Positions 38,745-48,031 are shown, counted from the first letter of the stretch. The stretch: DNA of 64,000 nt from Nitrobacter vulgaris (GCF_002028545.1 NZ_MWPQ01000049.1:62001-126000); one strand, 5' to 3'. Numbers and translations are program-made. The notes: generated by a model from the letters alone, not told the origin.

Positions 38745-39692
38745 ATGACGCCGTTTCGGGCGATTGCCCTGTTGTCCGCCGCAGTCTTCGGCATGTCCCT
38801 CGCGTCCGCCGCCGCACAAGACAAAACGTCTCCCTCTTCGTCCCCCTCGCCGCTCGTCGAAAAGCTCAACGCCTATGTCGGCTGCATCAACCGCCTCTCG
38901 GAGCGGTCGTATGAGTCGCGCAACCGTTACTTCTCATGGGCGAAGAAGACCGGGCCGACCGGCAAGGAACGTATCATCTACGGCACCTACACCATCTACG
39001 ACACGACCGACTGCAAGAAGAACGTCGAGAAGGCTAACGCGGCGGAGCCGCACGATGCCGAACTCGAATCTGCTGCTTCCGCTTACGCCGAAGCCGTCGG
39101 CAAGCTCGAGCCGCTGCTGAAGGAGGCCGACGAGTATTACGAGCAGGAGAACTACAAGGACGACAAGATGGCCAAGGGCAAGGAGATGCATCCGCGCCTT
39201 GTCGCGGCGTGGGACGCATTCGCGAGCGCCGACAAAAAGCTGCGCGCCGGTGTCGAAGCCATCAAAGACAAGCAGGCGGCGGAACAGCTCGCCGCGATCG
39301 AAGCGAAGGAAGGCCGCAAAACGCACTATTACGTCGAGGCGCTGAGGATTCAGGCCAAGCGCCTGTTACGCGCGGAAAACACCGACAAGCCCGACATCGC
39401 GGCGATCACGCAGGCGCTGACCGAGTATGAGACCACGGTGAAGGCGGCCGAAGAGGCATCGGGCAAGGACGGCGATGCGAAACTCGGCTCGTTCTTCGTC
39501 AGCAGCGCCAAATCATATCTGACCTCGGCGAAGCAACTGATGCGCCGCATCCGTGACAAGGTACCCTACAGTCAGGGCGACCGCATGATGCTCGGCGGCG
39601 GTGGCGGCTGGATGGTCGAGGGCTCGCCGCCGCGGCTGCTCCGCGACTACAACCAGTTGATCGAGGGTTATAACCGCGGCGCTCATATCTAG
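38745..39692 (+). CDS. YiiG-like protein (DUF3829)
   Basis: 315 residues from the ATG at 38745, with ribosome site gaggaag. Signal peptide MTPFRAIALLSAAVFGMSLA (cut near SAA-AQ). The rest is mostly helical and rich in Lys, Glu and Ala: LVEKLNAYVGCINRLSERSY, FASADKKLRAGVEAIKDKQA, then VEGSPPRLLRDYNQLIEGYN. The pattern matches DUF3829, the family of the E. coli lipoprotein YiiG, of unknown function. Here there is no lipobox, so a soluble periplasmic protein is likely. Convergent with the gene at 39719. Confidence 0.8.
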   Translation: MTPFRAIALLSAAVFGMSLASAAAQDKTSPSSSPSPLVEKLNAYVGCINRLSERSYESRNRYFSWAKKTGPTGKERIIYGTYTIYDTTDCKKNVEKANAAEPHDAELESAASAYAEAVGKLEPLLKEADEYYEQENYKDDKMAKGKEMHPRLVAAWDAFASADKKLRAGVEAIKDKQAAEQLAAIEAKEGRKTHYYVEALRIQAKRLLRAENTDKPDIAAITQALTEYETTVKAAEEASGKDGDAKLGSFFVSSAKSYLTSAKQLMRRIRDKVPYSQGDRMMLGGGGGWMVEGSPPRLLRDYNQLIEGYNRGAHI

Positions 39693-39718
39693 CGCGGGCT
39701 CGCTGCGCGAGGGGACCA

Positions 39719-40153
39719 CTACTTCATAGAGATCGCAAGGCCGGAGAGATCGGCGTTGGCCATCAGGCCGACCTGACGGCCGGAAAGCTCCAGCACCGCG
39801 CCCTTCTGGTTGCTCAACACGATGGCGCGGGCGCCGCCGCCGATCGCCAGCCCCGCGCCGGCCGCGCCGTAAACGCCGGCGACATCGGACGGCCGGCTGA
39901 TGCGGCTGACCTGGCCGCGCAGCACGGTCTTCGATCCGCCGAACACTAGGCCATAATCCAATCCGCCGACCGAAAGCGGATATCGCCGTCCGTGGAAGGT
40001 GAGCGTACCGCCGCCGGCGGAGGCGCCGATGATCCAGCCGCCCTTGTAGATGGTCAGCGTCACCGTGCCGCTGTCAGCGCTGGCAGAAGAGGACAGGCCG
40101 AAGCACACGGCCAGCGCGAGCAAGGCGGCGCGAAACAGCGACGATGACGACAT
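39719..40153 (-). CDS. Small exported protein, EipA/DUF1134-like (tentative)
   Basis: 144 residues from the ATG at 40153. Signal peptide (MSSSSLFRAALLALAVCFGL, cut near ASA-DS). The mature part is Gly-rich and beta-like: YKGGWIIGASAGGGTLTFHG, RRYPLSVGGLDYGLVFGGSK, GVYGAAGAGLAIGGGARAIV, KGAVLELSGRQVGLMANADL. It reminds me of DUF1134/EipA periplasmic proteins of Rhizobiales but I could not confirm the family. Single gene, upstream region without a gene to 40553. Confidence 0.65.
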   Translation of the reverse strand: MSSSSLFRAALLALAVCFGLSSSASADSGTVTLTIYKGGWIIGASAGGGTLTFHGRRYPLSVGGLDYGLVFGGSKTVLRGQVSRISRPSDVAGVYGAAGAGLAIGGGARAIVLSNQKGAVLELSGRQVGLMANADLSGLAISMK

Positions 40154-40552
40154 GCGGAACTCTCCTGAGCGCGAGAAGGGCGGAAGGCGATTCGGGACTG
40201 TCGCAAGCGTAAGAGGCAGTCGAGGCGGGTGCAATCCTGCACGTCGCTCGCAGCAGGAACTGATCCGTTCGCGGGCCAACCGAGCGAATCGGCTCCGTCC
40301 CTGGCGGGGGCACGTCGCAATCGGCAATTGCGACGGCAGGAAACACACTTCGCGTTAGCATCGCTTTAGACTTAACATTCAACTGTTACGCGCATTTTGG
40401 CGCAGGATCGGTAGTTTTCCCGTTGTTTTATGAGGAATTCCGACGAATGCAGGATTGTTAATGTTCTGGTAACCATATCATAACAGCCTTGTCGCCGGGA
40501 TGGGGGTCTCAATCCGCCGGCTGGACGCCAGCCGCACTTCGGGGAGGCACCG
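40154..40552. other. 399-base gene-free stretch
   Basis: No gene seen. It holds a perfect 9-bp hairpin cgtcgcaat-cggca-attgcgacg (40313-40335) and an AT-rich part (40370-40490) that likely contains the promoter of the Fis-type gene. Confidence 0.5.
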
Positions 40553-40807
40553 ATGAACCAGGAATTCCAGATCAAAGACCAGTGTTCGGTACAGGATCAG
40601 GCTGCGCTCACGCCGGACGCAGTGGTTCCGCTGCTGGTCGGCTCCACGGTCGACGAAATCGAACGGGAGCTCGTGCTACAAACGCTGGCACGTTGCGACG
40701 GCAACCGCACCCGCGCAGCAAGAGTACTGGGCGTATCGGTACGTACGCTGCGCAACAAGATTCGGCAGTACACGACCATGGGACTCGACGTGCCCGATCA
40801 CGGCTAA
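40553..40807 (+). CDS. Fis-family helix-turn-helix protein
   Basis: 84 residues with ribosome site ggggagg. The C-terminal 45 residues are a Fis-type (HTH_8) DNA-binding domain: EIERELVLQTLARCDGNRTR, AARVLGVSVRTLRNKIRQYT, the same module found at the end of NtrC-family activators. No AAA or receiver domain is present, so it is a free-standing DNA-binding protein. In Rhizobiales such short Fis-like proteins can belong to flagellar or other regulons; nothing flagellar is nearby. Confidence 0.88.
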   Translation: MNQEFQIKDQCSVQDQAALTPDAVVPLLVGSTVDEIERELVLQTLARCDGNRTRAARVLGVSVRTLRNKIRQYTTMGLDVPDHG

Positions 40808-40967
40808 CCTTGGCGGAATGATAGACGCGTCCGGTTACGAACTCCGCATCAAATCGGACTTTCGAGACACACCGGCTTGCCGTTGCGCGCGCGCCCTCCT
40901 ATGAACGAAACATCACGTTCAGTTCTCGCGCACGCTCAACCTGCGCTTCGACCAGGCGCCTTTTTTC

Positions 40968-43061
40968 ATGACATCGACACCGACACCGCCGAAAGCCGAC
41001 CGCTGCTCACATAACTATACGCATCACGGCATCACCCTGACGGATGATTACGCCTGGCTGAAAGATACGAACTGGCAGCAGGTGCTTCGCGAGCCATCAC
41101 TGCTTGCGCCGGAAATCCGCGCCCACCTTGAGGCTGAGAATGCCTATTCGAACGCCGTGCTGGCGCAGACCGAGCCGTTGCAAAAGCAGCTCGTCGCCGA
41201 AATGCGCGGCCGCATCAAAGAGGACGATTCCACTGTCCCCTCCCCCGACGGGCCATTTGCCTATTTCACAAAATACCGGGAGGGCGGCCAGCACCGGATG
41301 ATCGGCCGGCAGCCGCGCCACGGCGGCGACGCCCGTTTTCTTATCGATGGCGATGCGCTTGCAGAAAACAAAAAATTTTTTCAGCTTGGCGAAGCCCGTC
41401 ATTCTCCGGATCATCACCTGGAAGCGTGGAGCGCCGACGATCGCGGCTCGGAATATTTTACGATCCGTATCCGCGACTGGGACAGCGGCGCCGATCTTGC
41501 CGATGTCATCGAGGAAACCGACGGCGGCGTGGTATGGAGCGCGGACTCACGCGCGTTCTATTACGTCAAGCTCGACGACAACCATCGTCCGATGCAGGTC
41601 TACCGCCACCGGCTCGGGACACCGCAATCCGATGACGTGCTGATTTACGAAGAACAGGATATCGGCTGGTTCACGCATATTCATGAGAGCGCGAGCGGCC
41701 GCTTCTGCGTGATTGCCGGCGGCGATCATGAAACGTCCGAACAGCGGTTGATCGATCTCGCCGCGCCCGAGGCCGCACTGCGCGTGATCGCAGTGCGCGA
41801 GGTCGGCGTGCAGTATTCCGTCGCCGATCGCAACGACGAACTGTTCATCCTCACAAACGCCGATGGCGCGATTGACTTCAAGATCATGACCGCGCCGCTC
41901 TCAGAGCCGGACCGCGCGAACTGGCGCGACCTGATCCCGTATCGGCCCGGCACCTATGTGATCGACTTTGAGCTTTATTCCGGTCACATGGTCCGGCTCG
42001 AGCGCGCCAACGCGTTGCCGTCGATCGTCGTCCGCGATCTCGCGACCGGAAATGAGCACGCAATCGCCTTCGACGAGGCTGCCTATTCGCTCGATACCCA
42101 TGGCGGCTACGAGTTCGACACCACAACCTTGCGCTTCAGCTATTCGTCGATGACGACGCCTTCCGAGGTGTTCGATTACGACATGGCGAGCCGCTCGCGA
42201 ACCTTACGCAAGCGCCAGGAGATTCCGTCAGGGCACGATCCAGCGGACTATGTCACCACCCGCATCATGGCCAAGGCGAACGATGGCGCCGAAGTGCCGG
42301 TCTCGATCCTGCATCGCAAGGATTTCGCGCAGGATGGCCGCGCGCCGCTACTGCTCTACGGCTACGGCTCCTATGGTCACGCCATGCCCGCTTCGTTCTC
42401 GGCCAACCGGCTGTCGCTGGTTGACCGCGGTTTCGTCTATGCCATCGCGCACATCCGCGGCGGCGCGGACAAGGGCTGGGGCTGGTATCTCGACGGCAAG
42501 CGCGAGAAGAAAACCAACAGCTTCGACGATTTCGCCGCCTGTGCTCGCGCGGTGATCGCGGCGAACTATACGTCAGCCAAAAACATCGTCGGCCACGGCG
42601 GCAGCGCCGGGGGCATGCTGATGGGCGCGGTCGCCAACCGCGCAGGCGAGTTGTTCGCCGGCCTCGTCGCGGAAGTGCCGTTCGTCGACGTGCTCAACAC
42701 CATGCTCGACGACACGCTGCCGCTGACCCCGCCGGAATGGCCGGAATGGGGCAACCCCATCGTGAGCGAGAAAGATTTCCGCACGATCCTGTCCTATTCG
42801 CCTTACGAGAACGTCGCGGCGAAGGACTATCCGGCGATTCTCGCTATGGGCGGGCTGACCGATCCGCGCGTCACCTATTGGGAGCCGGCGAAATGGATCG
42901 CAAGGTTACGCGCCACCATGACCTCAGGCGGGCCTGTTCTGTTGCGAACTAACATGGGCGCGGGACATGGCGGCGCATCCGGCCGCTTTAACCGGCTCGA
43001 CGAGATCGCCCTCGCCTACGCCTTCGCTCTGTGGGCGGTGAAGCACGATCCGGCTGGCTAG
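40968..43061 (+). CDS. ptrB: Oligopeptidase B (S9A serine peptidase)
   Basis: 697 residues. N-terminal beta-propeller (HHGITLTDDYAWLKDTNWQQ opens it; WSADSRAFYYVKLDDNHRPM is a blade) limits access to small peptides. The C-terminal alpha/beta hydrolase has the nucleophile Ser in GHGGSAGGMLMGAVANRAGE, the Asp in GLTDPRVTYWEPAKWIARLR and the His in GAGHGGASGRFNR. It cleaves after basic residues in short peptides in the cytoplasm. The ATG at 40968 follows a region without a strong ribosome site. Confidence 0.95.
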   Translation: MTSTPTPPKADRCSHNYTHHGITLTDDYAWLKDTNWQQVLREPSLLAPEIRAHLEAENAYSNAVLAQTEPLQKQLVAEMRGRIKEDDSTVPSPDGPFAYFTKYREGGQHRMIGRQPRHGGDARFLIDGDALAENKKFFQLGEARHSPDHHLEAWSADDRGSEYFTIRIRDWDSGADLADVIEETDGGVVWSADSRAFYYVKLDDNHRPMQVYRHRLGTPQSDDVLIYEEQDIGWFTHIHESASGRFCVIAGGDHETSEQRLIDLAAPEAALRVIAVREVGVQYSVADRNDELFILTNADGAIDFKIMTAPLSEPDRANWRDLIPYRPGTYVIDFELYSGHMVRLERANALPSIVVRDLATGNEHAIAFDEAAYSLDTHGGYEFDTTTLRFSYSSMTTPSEVFDYDMASRSRTLRKRQEIPSGHDPADYVTTRIMAKANDGAEVPVSILHRKDFAQDGRAPLLLYGYGSYGHAMPASFSANRLSLVDRGFVYAIAHIRGGADKGWGWYLDGKREKKTNSFDDFAACARAVIAANYTSAKNIVGHGGSAGGMLMGAVANRAGELFAGLVAEVPFVDVLNTMLDDTLPLTPPEWPEWGNPIVSEKDFRTILSYSPYENVAAKDYPAILAMGGLTDPRVTYWEPAKWIARLRATMTSGGPVLLRTNMGAGHGGASGRFNRLDEIALAYAFALWAVKHDPAG

Positions 43062-43172
43062 CTAACGAGAGCTATTGTCTAGGAACCTCTTCGCGTGAGG
43101 AACGCCTCGATCAGAATTAAAGGTCCGCTTCAAGATCCCTCAAGCGGAAAAGCTCTTGCGCATCCATAGAAA

Positions 43173-43209
43173 CGCAAAAAGCCGGCGCGCAACGACGCCG
43201 ACTTTTGCG
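43173..43209. terminator. Bidirectional terminator between ptrB and bfr
   Basis: cgcaaaaagccggcg pairs with cgccgacttttgcg around an 8-base loop, nearly perfect over 14 bp, with A-runs on one side and T-runs on the other so it can work for both strands. It is 20 bases after the bfr stop. Confidence 0.75.
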
Positions 43210-43228
43210 ATGGAGAACCGAATGAGGA

Positions 43229-43711
43229 TCAGTCGTGATCCATTTCGCCGATGTGCTTCTGCGAATAGAGCTCGACGCCGATCTTCTTGATGAGATCGAT
43301 CTGGGTTTCGAGGAAGTCGATATGGCTTTCCTCGTCCTTCATCAGCTTCTCGAAGATGTCGCGGGTGACGTAGTCCTTCACCGCGTGGCAATGCGTCGCC
43401 GCCTCTTCGTAGAGAGCACGGGCCGAATACTCCGCCTTGAGATCGCAATCCATCACCTCGCCGACGTTCTGGCCGATGTGCAGGGGATCAAGCACCTGCA
43501 TGTTCGGGAAGCCGTCGAGGAAGATGATGCGGTCGATCAACTTGTCGGCATGCTCCATTTCCTCGATGGACTCCGCGCGCCATTTTTTCGCGAGATCCTT
43601 GATGCCCCAGTTATCCAGCAGCCGGTAATGCAACCAATACTGGTTGACCGCCGTTAGTTCGTGGCGGAGCGCTTTGTTCAGGTAGTCGATAACCTTCGGG
43701 TCGCCCTTCAT
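43229..43711 (-). CDS. bfr: Bacterioferritin
   Basis: 160 residues, a 24-subunit iron store that carries heme between subunits. Ferroxidase ligands are visible in [36 protein letters not shown], and [20 protein letters not shown]; the heme Met is in the region around residue 52 (GFPNMQVLD follows). The length is standard. An Irr-type palindrome lies 63 bases upstream of the start, and the partner ferredoxin gene bfd lies upstream on the same strand. Confidence 0.96.
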   Translation of the reverse strand: MKGDPKVIDYLNKALRHELTAVNQYWLHYRLLDNWGIKDLAKKWRAESIEEMEHADKLIDRIIFLDGFPNMQVLDPLHIGQNVGEVMDCDLKAEYSARALYEEAATHCHAVKDYVTRDIFEKLMKDEESHIDFLETQIDLIKKIGVELYSQKHIGEMDHD

Positions 43712-43773
43712 GAAGCAGCTCCTGTTGTCTGTGCCTTAAGGCCGGCGGCCGACTATCGCCGGCTTTCACCTAA

Positions 43774-43790
43774 TTTAGAATAGTTCTAAA
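43774..43790. promoter_or_regulatory. Iron control element (Irr-binding palindrome)
   Basis: TTTAGAA-TAG-TTCTAAA, a perfect 7-bp inverted repeat with 3-base spacer, which matches the ICE consensus bound by Irr in Rhizobiales. It is 63 bases upstream of the bfr start. Irr accumulates when heme and iron are low and usually represses bfr, so iron storage should be switched off under limitation. Confidence 0.8.
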
Positions 43791-43857
43791 TGAGATTCGG
43801 CCGCGCGACAACCCCCAAAAATGCTGGGCTGCTATCCAAATGCCGCTATCCAGAAGG

Positions 43858-44115
43858 TCAAAGAGTGATTTCGGTGTGAGTTTGTTTGGCTTCTGCTTCC
43901 ATCGCAGAGTGGGGACACCCGTCGCAACATCGCCGGGCGCAGGCGCCGAGCGCTTCCTTGATGATGGTCCTGATCGTCCGGGCACACCGTCCGCATTCCG
44001 CGCTGCATCCGAGACATCCGTAAACCTGCTTCGGCGAGCGCCGCAGGTCGTCTGTTCCCGTCACGGCTGAGCGGACGTCTTGATCGGTTAGTACGTTACA
44101 AGAACACACAATCAT
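43858..44115 (-). CDS. bfd: Bacterioferritin-associated ferredoxin
   Basis: 85 residues from the ATG at 44115. The BFD-like 2Fe-2S site is complete: CSC at residues 4-6 and CLGCSAECGRC later, which supply the four Cys ligands. It reduces the mineral core of bacterioferritin to release iron. The C-terminal extension (ALGACARRCCDGCPHSAMEA) adds more Cys and is longer than in E. coli Bfd. It is upstream of bfr on the same strand with the ICE between them, so bfr may have its own promoter. Confidence 0.9.
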   Translation of the reverse strand: MIVCSCNVLTDQDVRSAVTGTDDLRRSPKQVYGCLGCSAECGRCARTIRTIIKEALGACARRCCDGCPHSAMEAEAKQTHTEITL

Positions 44116-44403
44116 GAAACGGTACCCAATTGCCACATGCGAACGGGCCGATATTGTTGGACCGCCTCGCGAAACGCAAAGGGAAAACCCGCTATTTCAA
44201 ACTATTCCAAGTTGCCCGAAAAGCCGCCGCGGGCGGCAGCTCCGGAATTACCATAACATATTGATATTCATCATTTAATCGTCACACTTGGGTCCGTATC
44301 GTGGCGGGATTCAGTTACTTCGTTCATTGATCGTTCAAACCGGCTGTGGGAATCTTCGTTCGACAGACGCACTGCGGTATCGATTGATGAGAAAGGTGAA
44401 GCC

Positions 44404-44718
44404 ATGAAAAGAACATTGGTGGCATTGGCGACGATTGCCATGGTCGCAGCGGTGGCCGCACCTCAAGCAGCCAAGGCCGGCGGCGGCGGCATCGCGGCAG
44501 GGGTCGCCGGCGGACTGATCGGCGGCGCGATCGTGGGCGGAGCACTGGCCGGTCCGGGATATTATGGCCCCGGTTATTATGGCGGCCCGGGATACTATGG
44601 ACCCGGCTACGGCTATTACGGTCCGGGATATGTCGCAACCCCCGGCTGCTATTGGCAAAGGCAGCGTTTTTGGGATGGCTACGGTTGGCGGCTCCGGAAT
44701 GTTCGGGTGTGCGGCTGA
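44404..44718 (+). CDS. Secreted Gly/Tyr-rich small protein, paralogue 1
   Basis: 104 residues. Signal peptide (MKRTLVALATIAMVAAVAAP, cut near AKA-GG), then a glycine zipper-like stretch (GIAAGVAGGLIGGAIVGGAL), a GYYGPGYYGGPGYYGP repeat, and the motif CYWQRQRFWDGYGWRLRNVRVC with two Cys that could form a disulfide. The end motif is shared with the next gene. Possibly a small outer-membrane or surface protein; the function is unknown. Confidence 0.8.
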   Translation: MKRTLVALATIAMVAAVAAPQAAKAGGGGIAAGVAGGLIGGAIVGGALAGPGYYGPGYYGGPGYYGPGYGYYGPGYVATPGCYWQRQRFWDGYGWRLRNVRVCG

Positions 44719-44918
44719 TCCCATCTGATGAACGGCTCCGGTTCATATTGTTGGTGTTTTTCCGGAATGCCGCGCGCGATAACCTGAAAAAGCCGCTTTT
44801 TCCAGCGACCGACCTGCGAAGGTTGACCGGGTGAAACAGCCGGCTTGAACCACGGCATTGCGAGTAACCTTGAACCCTGCGCCGACCGCGGCGCGACCCC
44901 TCAGGAGAGATTCGAAAG

Positions 44919-45221
44919 ATGAAGAAAACAGTTTTTGCCATTCTCGCGGCTGTCACGGTTGCGGCCGGTTCAGTAGCGACGGCTCCGCAGGCAGAGGCTC
45001 GCGATGGGGGAGCGGTGGCAGCCGGCGTTCTCGGCGGTCTGGCGGCCGGTGCCATTATCGGCGGCGCAATCGCGAACAGCCCCCCGGCCTACGCCGCACC
45101 GGCTCCAGTCTACGCCGCGCCTCCACCGGCCTATGTGGACGGGCCGCCGTGCCAAATGGTGCGGGAGAGGTTCTGGGACGGATATGGCTGGCGTTTCCGT
45201 CGCGTCCAGGTGTGCGACTGA
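44919..45221 (+). CDS. Secreted Gly/Ala/Pro-rich small protein, paralogue 2
   Basis: 100 residues with a ribosome site aggaga. Signal peptide (MKKTVFAILAAVTVAAGSVA, cut near AEA-RD), a glycine-zipper stretch (AVAAGVLGGLAAGAIIGGAI), an Ala/Pro/Tyr repeat (APAPVYAAPPPAYV) replacing the YG repeat of its paralogue, and the same C-terminal motif (CQMVRERFWDGYGWRFRRVQ, then VC). The pair arose by tandem duplication, and the middle repeat diverged most. Palindromic terminators flank each gene. Confidence 0.8.
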   Translation: MKKTVFAILAAVTVAAGSVATAPQAEARDGGAVAAGVLGGLAAGAIIGGAIANSPPAYAAPAPVYAAPPPAYVDGPPCQMVRERFWDGYGWRFRRVQVCD

Positions 45222-45247
45222 TCCGATTGTTCGGATAATCCGATCTG

Positions 45248-45273
45248 AGAAACCCGGCGGTGCGGCCGGGTTT
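45248..45273. terminator. Terminator between small secreted protein and lytic transglycosylase
   Basis: gaaacccggc (45248-45257) pairs with gccgggtttc (45264-45273), a perfect 10-bp stem between convergent genes. The T-tract is weak. Confidence 0.7.
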
Positions 45274-45293
45274 CCGTTGGTGACGCGATGATT

Positions 45294-46553
45294 TCAGCGC
45301 GCCGCATTCATCGCGCGCAGCACCCCGTCACTGGGCCAGCAGTCCACCTTGAGGCCAGCGGACTTCTGATAGGCGCCGAGCGCCGCTCGCGTCAGCATCC
45401 CGGCCTTGCCGTCGATCTTGTCCTTGTACAAACCGAGCCGCGTCAAATGGCGCTGCATCGCCTCGACGTCGCGGCTGCGTAGTTGCGTCGAGGCCGACCA
45501 CGGTGTCGCAAAAGGCAACGGACTGGTCATGCGGTCGGCGAGATGGCCGACGAACAGGACATAGAGATCGGAGAAATTGTATTCCTTGATGACGAAGTAG
45601 TTCGCCGTGGTCAGGAACGACGGGCCATGACTGCCCTCGGGTTGCAGCAACGACGCCGACTGTTCCCGCTCAACTGCGGTCAGCTTTTGTCCGCGCACTG
45701 GTAAGAACCCCTCGCGCAGCCATTTATCGATCGGCTTCCTCACCTCGGGCACGCCTTCCGTGCAATCGGCGTTCTCCGGTGCACGTACCTCGTAGGCCCA
45801 GCGCAGTCCCGGCTGCCAGCCCTTGTTGACAAGTTGCTGCGCGGCCGAGGCCAGCGCATCGGGCACCGAGGACCAGATGTCGATGCGGCCGTCGCCATCA
45901 AAATCGACGCCATGCTTAGCAAGTTCGGACGGCAGGAACTGAGTCAGCCCGGTGGCCCCGCCCCACGACGCGCGGAAATTCTTGCGCGAGACAGCACCGC
46001 GCTGCAGCAACAGCAGTCCTTCGATGAATTCGTTACGATACTGATCCTTGCGGCGGCCGACATAAGCCTGGGTCGCCAGCACGCGCATCGCATCGTAAGG
46101 CAGTGTGTAGCGACCGTAATCGGTTTCCCGGCCCCAGATCGCAAGGATGATGGTGGCGGGTACGCCGAAACGCTTTTCGATCGCGTCCAACGTCGATTCG
46201 TTTTTCCGCATCAGCCGCCGCCCTTCAGCCGCCAGCCCCGCGATGCTGCTCTCCTTGAGATAATCCGCCGGCACCTGAACGAATTCCGCCTGCGACGGCG
46301 CACCGGTCGCGGGCCGACCGGGCAGGATGAGGTCAGGCAGCTTATAGTCAGGCTCGAGTCCGGCTGTGACGGAATCGAACGTCGCGCGCGAAACGCCTGC
46401 CTGCTGCGCCTCCGGCCAGACCGCGGCGAGGAAACGCGTGAAGCCGTCGTCCGCCGCGTGCACCGGCGACACGACAGATCCAAGAGTGAGCGCCAACAGG
46501 ATCAAGATCCCGAGCGACGACCATCGCGAAATGCCTGCGGCGGTCACCGCCAT
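45294..46553 (-). CDS. MltB-type lytic transglycosylase with C-terminal peptidoglycan-binding domain
   Basis: 419 residues from the ATG at 46553. Signal sequence (ILILLALTLGSVVSPVHA), then the SLT_2 domain with catalytic Glu143 in IWGRETDYGRYTLPYDAMRV, GATGLTQFLPSELAKHGVDF and the DGDGRIDIWSSVPDALASAA block. Residues 355-419 are a peptidoglycan-binding_1 domain (DVEAMQRHLTRLGLYKDKID). Start choice: the upstream UPF0114 gene stops at 46555 and the two are separated by a single base (TAG C ATG), so translation is probably coupled. Second MltB-like enzyme of the window. Confidence 0.93.
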   Translation of the reverse strand: MAVTAAGISRWSSLGILILLALTLGSVVSPVHAADDGFTRFLAAVWPEAQQAGVSRATFDSVTAGLEPDYKLPDLILPGRPATGAPSQAEFVQVPADYLKESSIAGLAAEGRRLMRKNESTLDAIEKRFGVPATIILAIWGRETDYGRYTLPYDAMRVLATQAYVGRRKDQYRNEFIEGLLLLQRGAVSRKNFRASWGGATGLTQFLPSELAKHGVDFDGDGRIDIWSSVPDALASAAQQLVNKGWQPGLRWAYEVRAPENADCTEGVPEVRKPIDKWLREGFLPVRGQKLTAVEREQSASLLQPEGSHGPSFLTTANYFVIKEYNFSDLYVLFVGHLADRMTSPLPFATPWSASTQLRSRDVEAMQRHLTRLGLYKDKIDGKAGMLTRAALGAYQKSAGLKVDCWPSDGVLRAMNAAR

Positions 46554-46554
46554 G

Positions 46555-47142
46555 CTAATGCCTCGCCTCGCCGTTCGATACATTCCCCTCATTCGCGATA
46601 CGATCCGCAAGCGCAATGCCGATTGCCGAAAAAATGAACACGACGTGGATGATAGTCTGCCACATCACGCCGGTTTGGGTATAGTTCACGGCGCGCTCGG
46701 TTCCAAGGTTTCCGGCCTCGATGAAGGTCCGCAAGAGATGGATCGACGAGATGCCGATGATCGCCATCGCGAGCTTGATCTTGAGAACGCTCGCGTTGAC
46801 ATGGCCGAGCCACTCCGGCTCGTCGGGATGGCCTTCGAGATTGAGCCGCGACACGAAGGTCTCGTAGCCGCCGACGATGACCATCACCAGAAGATTCGAG
46901 ATCATCACCACGTCGATGAGGCCAAGCACCACCAGCATGATCTGCTGTTCGGAAAAGTCGAACGAGTGCCCGATGAGATGCCACAGTTCTTTCAGAAACA
47001 GGACGACATAAACCCCTTGGGCAATGATCAGGCCAATATAAAGCGGAAGCTGAAGCCAGCGCGAGGAAAAGATCAACATCGGCAGCGGGCGAAGGGCAGT
47101 GAAAGCAGCCTTCGGGGCCGGAGATTCAGGCATCGGGGACAT
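46555..47142 (-). CDS. UPF0114 / YqhA family membrane protein
   Basis: 195 residues from the ATG at 47142. Four membrane segments with the TIGR00645 signature: PLYIGLIIAQGVYVVLFLKE, LGLIDVVMISNLLVMVIVGG, YETFVSRLNLEGHPDEPEWL, then LAMAIIGISSIHLLRTFIEA and WQTIIHVVFIFSAIGIALAD. E. coli YqhA (164 residues) has no firmly established role. It is the first gene of a two-gene unit with the lytic transglycosylase. Confidence 0.92.
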   Translation of the reverse strand: MSPMPESPAPKAAFTALRPLPMLIFSSRWLQLPLYIGLIIAQGVYVVLFLKELWHLIGHSFDFSEQQIMLVVLGLIDVVMISNLLVMVIVGGYETFVSRLNLEGHPDEPEWLGHVNASVLKIKLAMAIIGISSIHLLRTFIEAGNLGTERAVNYTQTGVMWQTIIHVVFIFSAIGIALADRIANEGNVSNGEARH

Positions 47143-47260
47143 TATGGGTCTCGTTGTGACGGGAGAGCGTTTTATTCGATTCCCTGTGACGGAATCGAGA
47201 CGTCCGGCCGCGACAAAATGCAACGCGAGCACTCCGGCCTGACTTGCTCAAAACCACGAC

Positions 47261-48031
47261 TTATCTGATCGCGACCACGAAAATGCGCGGGAATCGCAGC
47301 AGCACCTTGCCGTCCGCCTGCAGCGGATAAGCGGCAGCGATCCGCGCGGAATATTCACGCAGGAACTCCTTCCTTTCCATCGGCTCCAGCGGACCGAGGA
47401 ACGGCCGTAATCCCGTACCCTTGACCCATTCGACGATTGCCGTGGTGTCTTCAAGGATATGATTATAAATCGTGTGCCAGATCTCGATGCGTTCGCACAA
47501 CGGCTGCAATGCGTCGTAATAAGCTCCGGGCCGCGCCAGCAGGTCTTTCGCCCGCGCGGCGTCCGCAAGTCTTTCTCGCCAAGGTCCCGAATGAGCCACC
47601 TCGCGCATCATCACATGACTTGGCTCATCGAGATTGTCGGGCATTTGCAGAGCTAACACGGCGCCTGCCGGAAGTACGCTCAACAGTCGCTGCAACTGAG
47701 ACAGATGATCCGGCACCCACTGGAAGATCGCATTGGCAAACAGTAGGTCGGTGTTCGCCGGCGGGACCCAATGCGCGACGTTGGCTTCTATAAATGTGTG
47801 GCCTGGCAGCCGGTTGCGCGCCTGCCGCAGCATGTCGGCGGATGTATCGATCCCGATGATCTCGGTCTGCGGCCAGCGCTCGACCAGCAATTCGGTAGAA
47901 TTACCGGGACCGCAGCCGATATCGACGGCCTTACGCGGCGCGTTAAGGGGAACCTGAGCTAACAGATCGCGGGATGGCCGCGTTCGCTCATCCTCGAATT
48001 TCAGATATTGCTGGGCGCTCCAATCGTCCAT
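47261..48031 (-). CDS. tam: Trans-aconitate 2-methyltransferase
   Basis: 256 residues from the ATG at 48031 ([20 protein letters not shown]), the start that fits the family. SAM-binding motif I is [20 protein letters not shown], then [17 protein letters not shown] and [16 protein letters not shown]. The enzyme methylates trans-aconitate, an inhibitor of aconitase. A possible ribosome site AGGAGG lies 14 bases upstream, a little far. The stop of the AI-2E-type gene lies 44 bases upstream on the same strand. Confidence 0.9.
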   Translation of the reverse strand: MDDWSAQQYLKFEDERTRPSRDLLAQVPLNAPRKAVDIGCGPGNSTELLVERWPQTEIIGIDTSADMLRQARNRLPGHTFIEANVAHWVPPANTDLLFANAIFQWVPDHLSQLQRLLSVLPAGAVLALQMPDNLDEPSHVMMREVAHSGPWRERLADAARAKDLLARPGAYYDALQPLCERIEIWHTIYNHILEDTTAIVEWVKGTGLRPFLGPLEPMERKEFLREYSARIAAAYPLQADGKVLLRFPRIFVVAIR

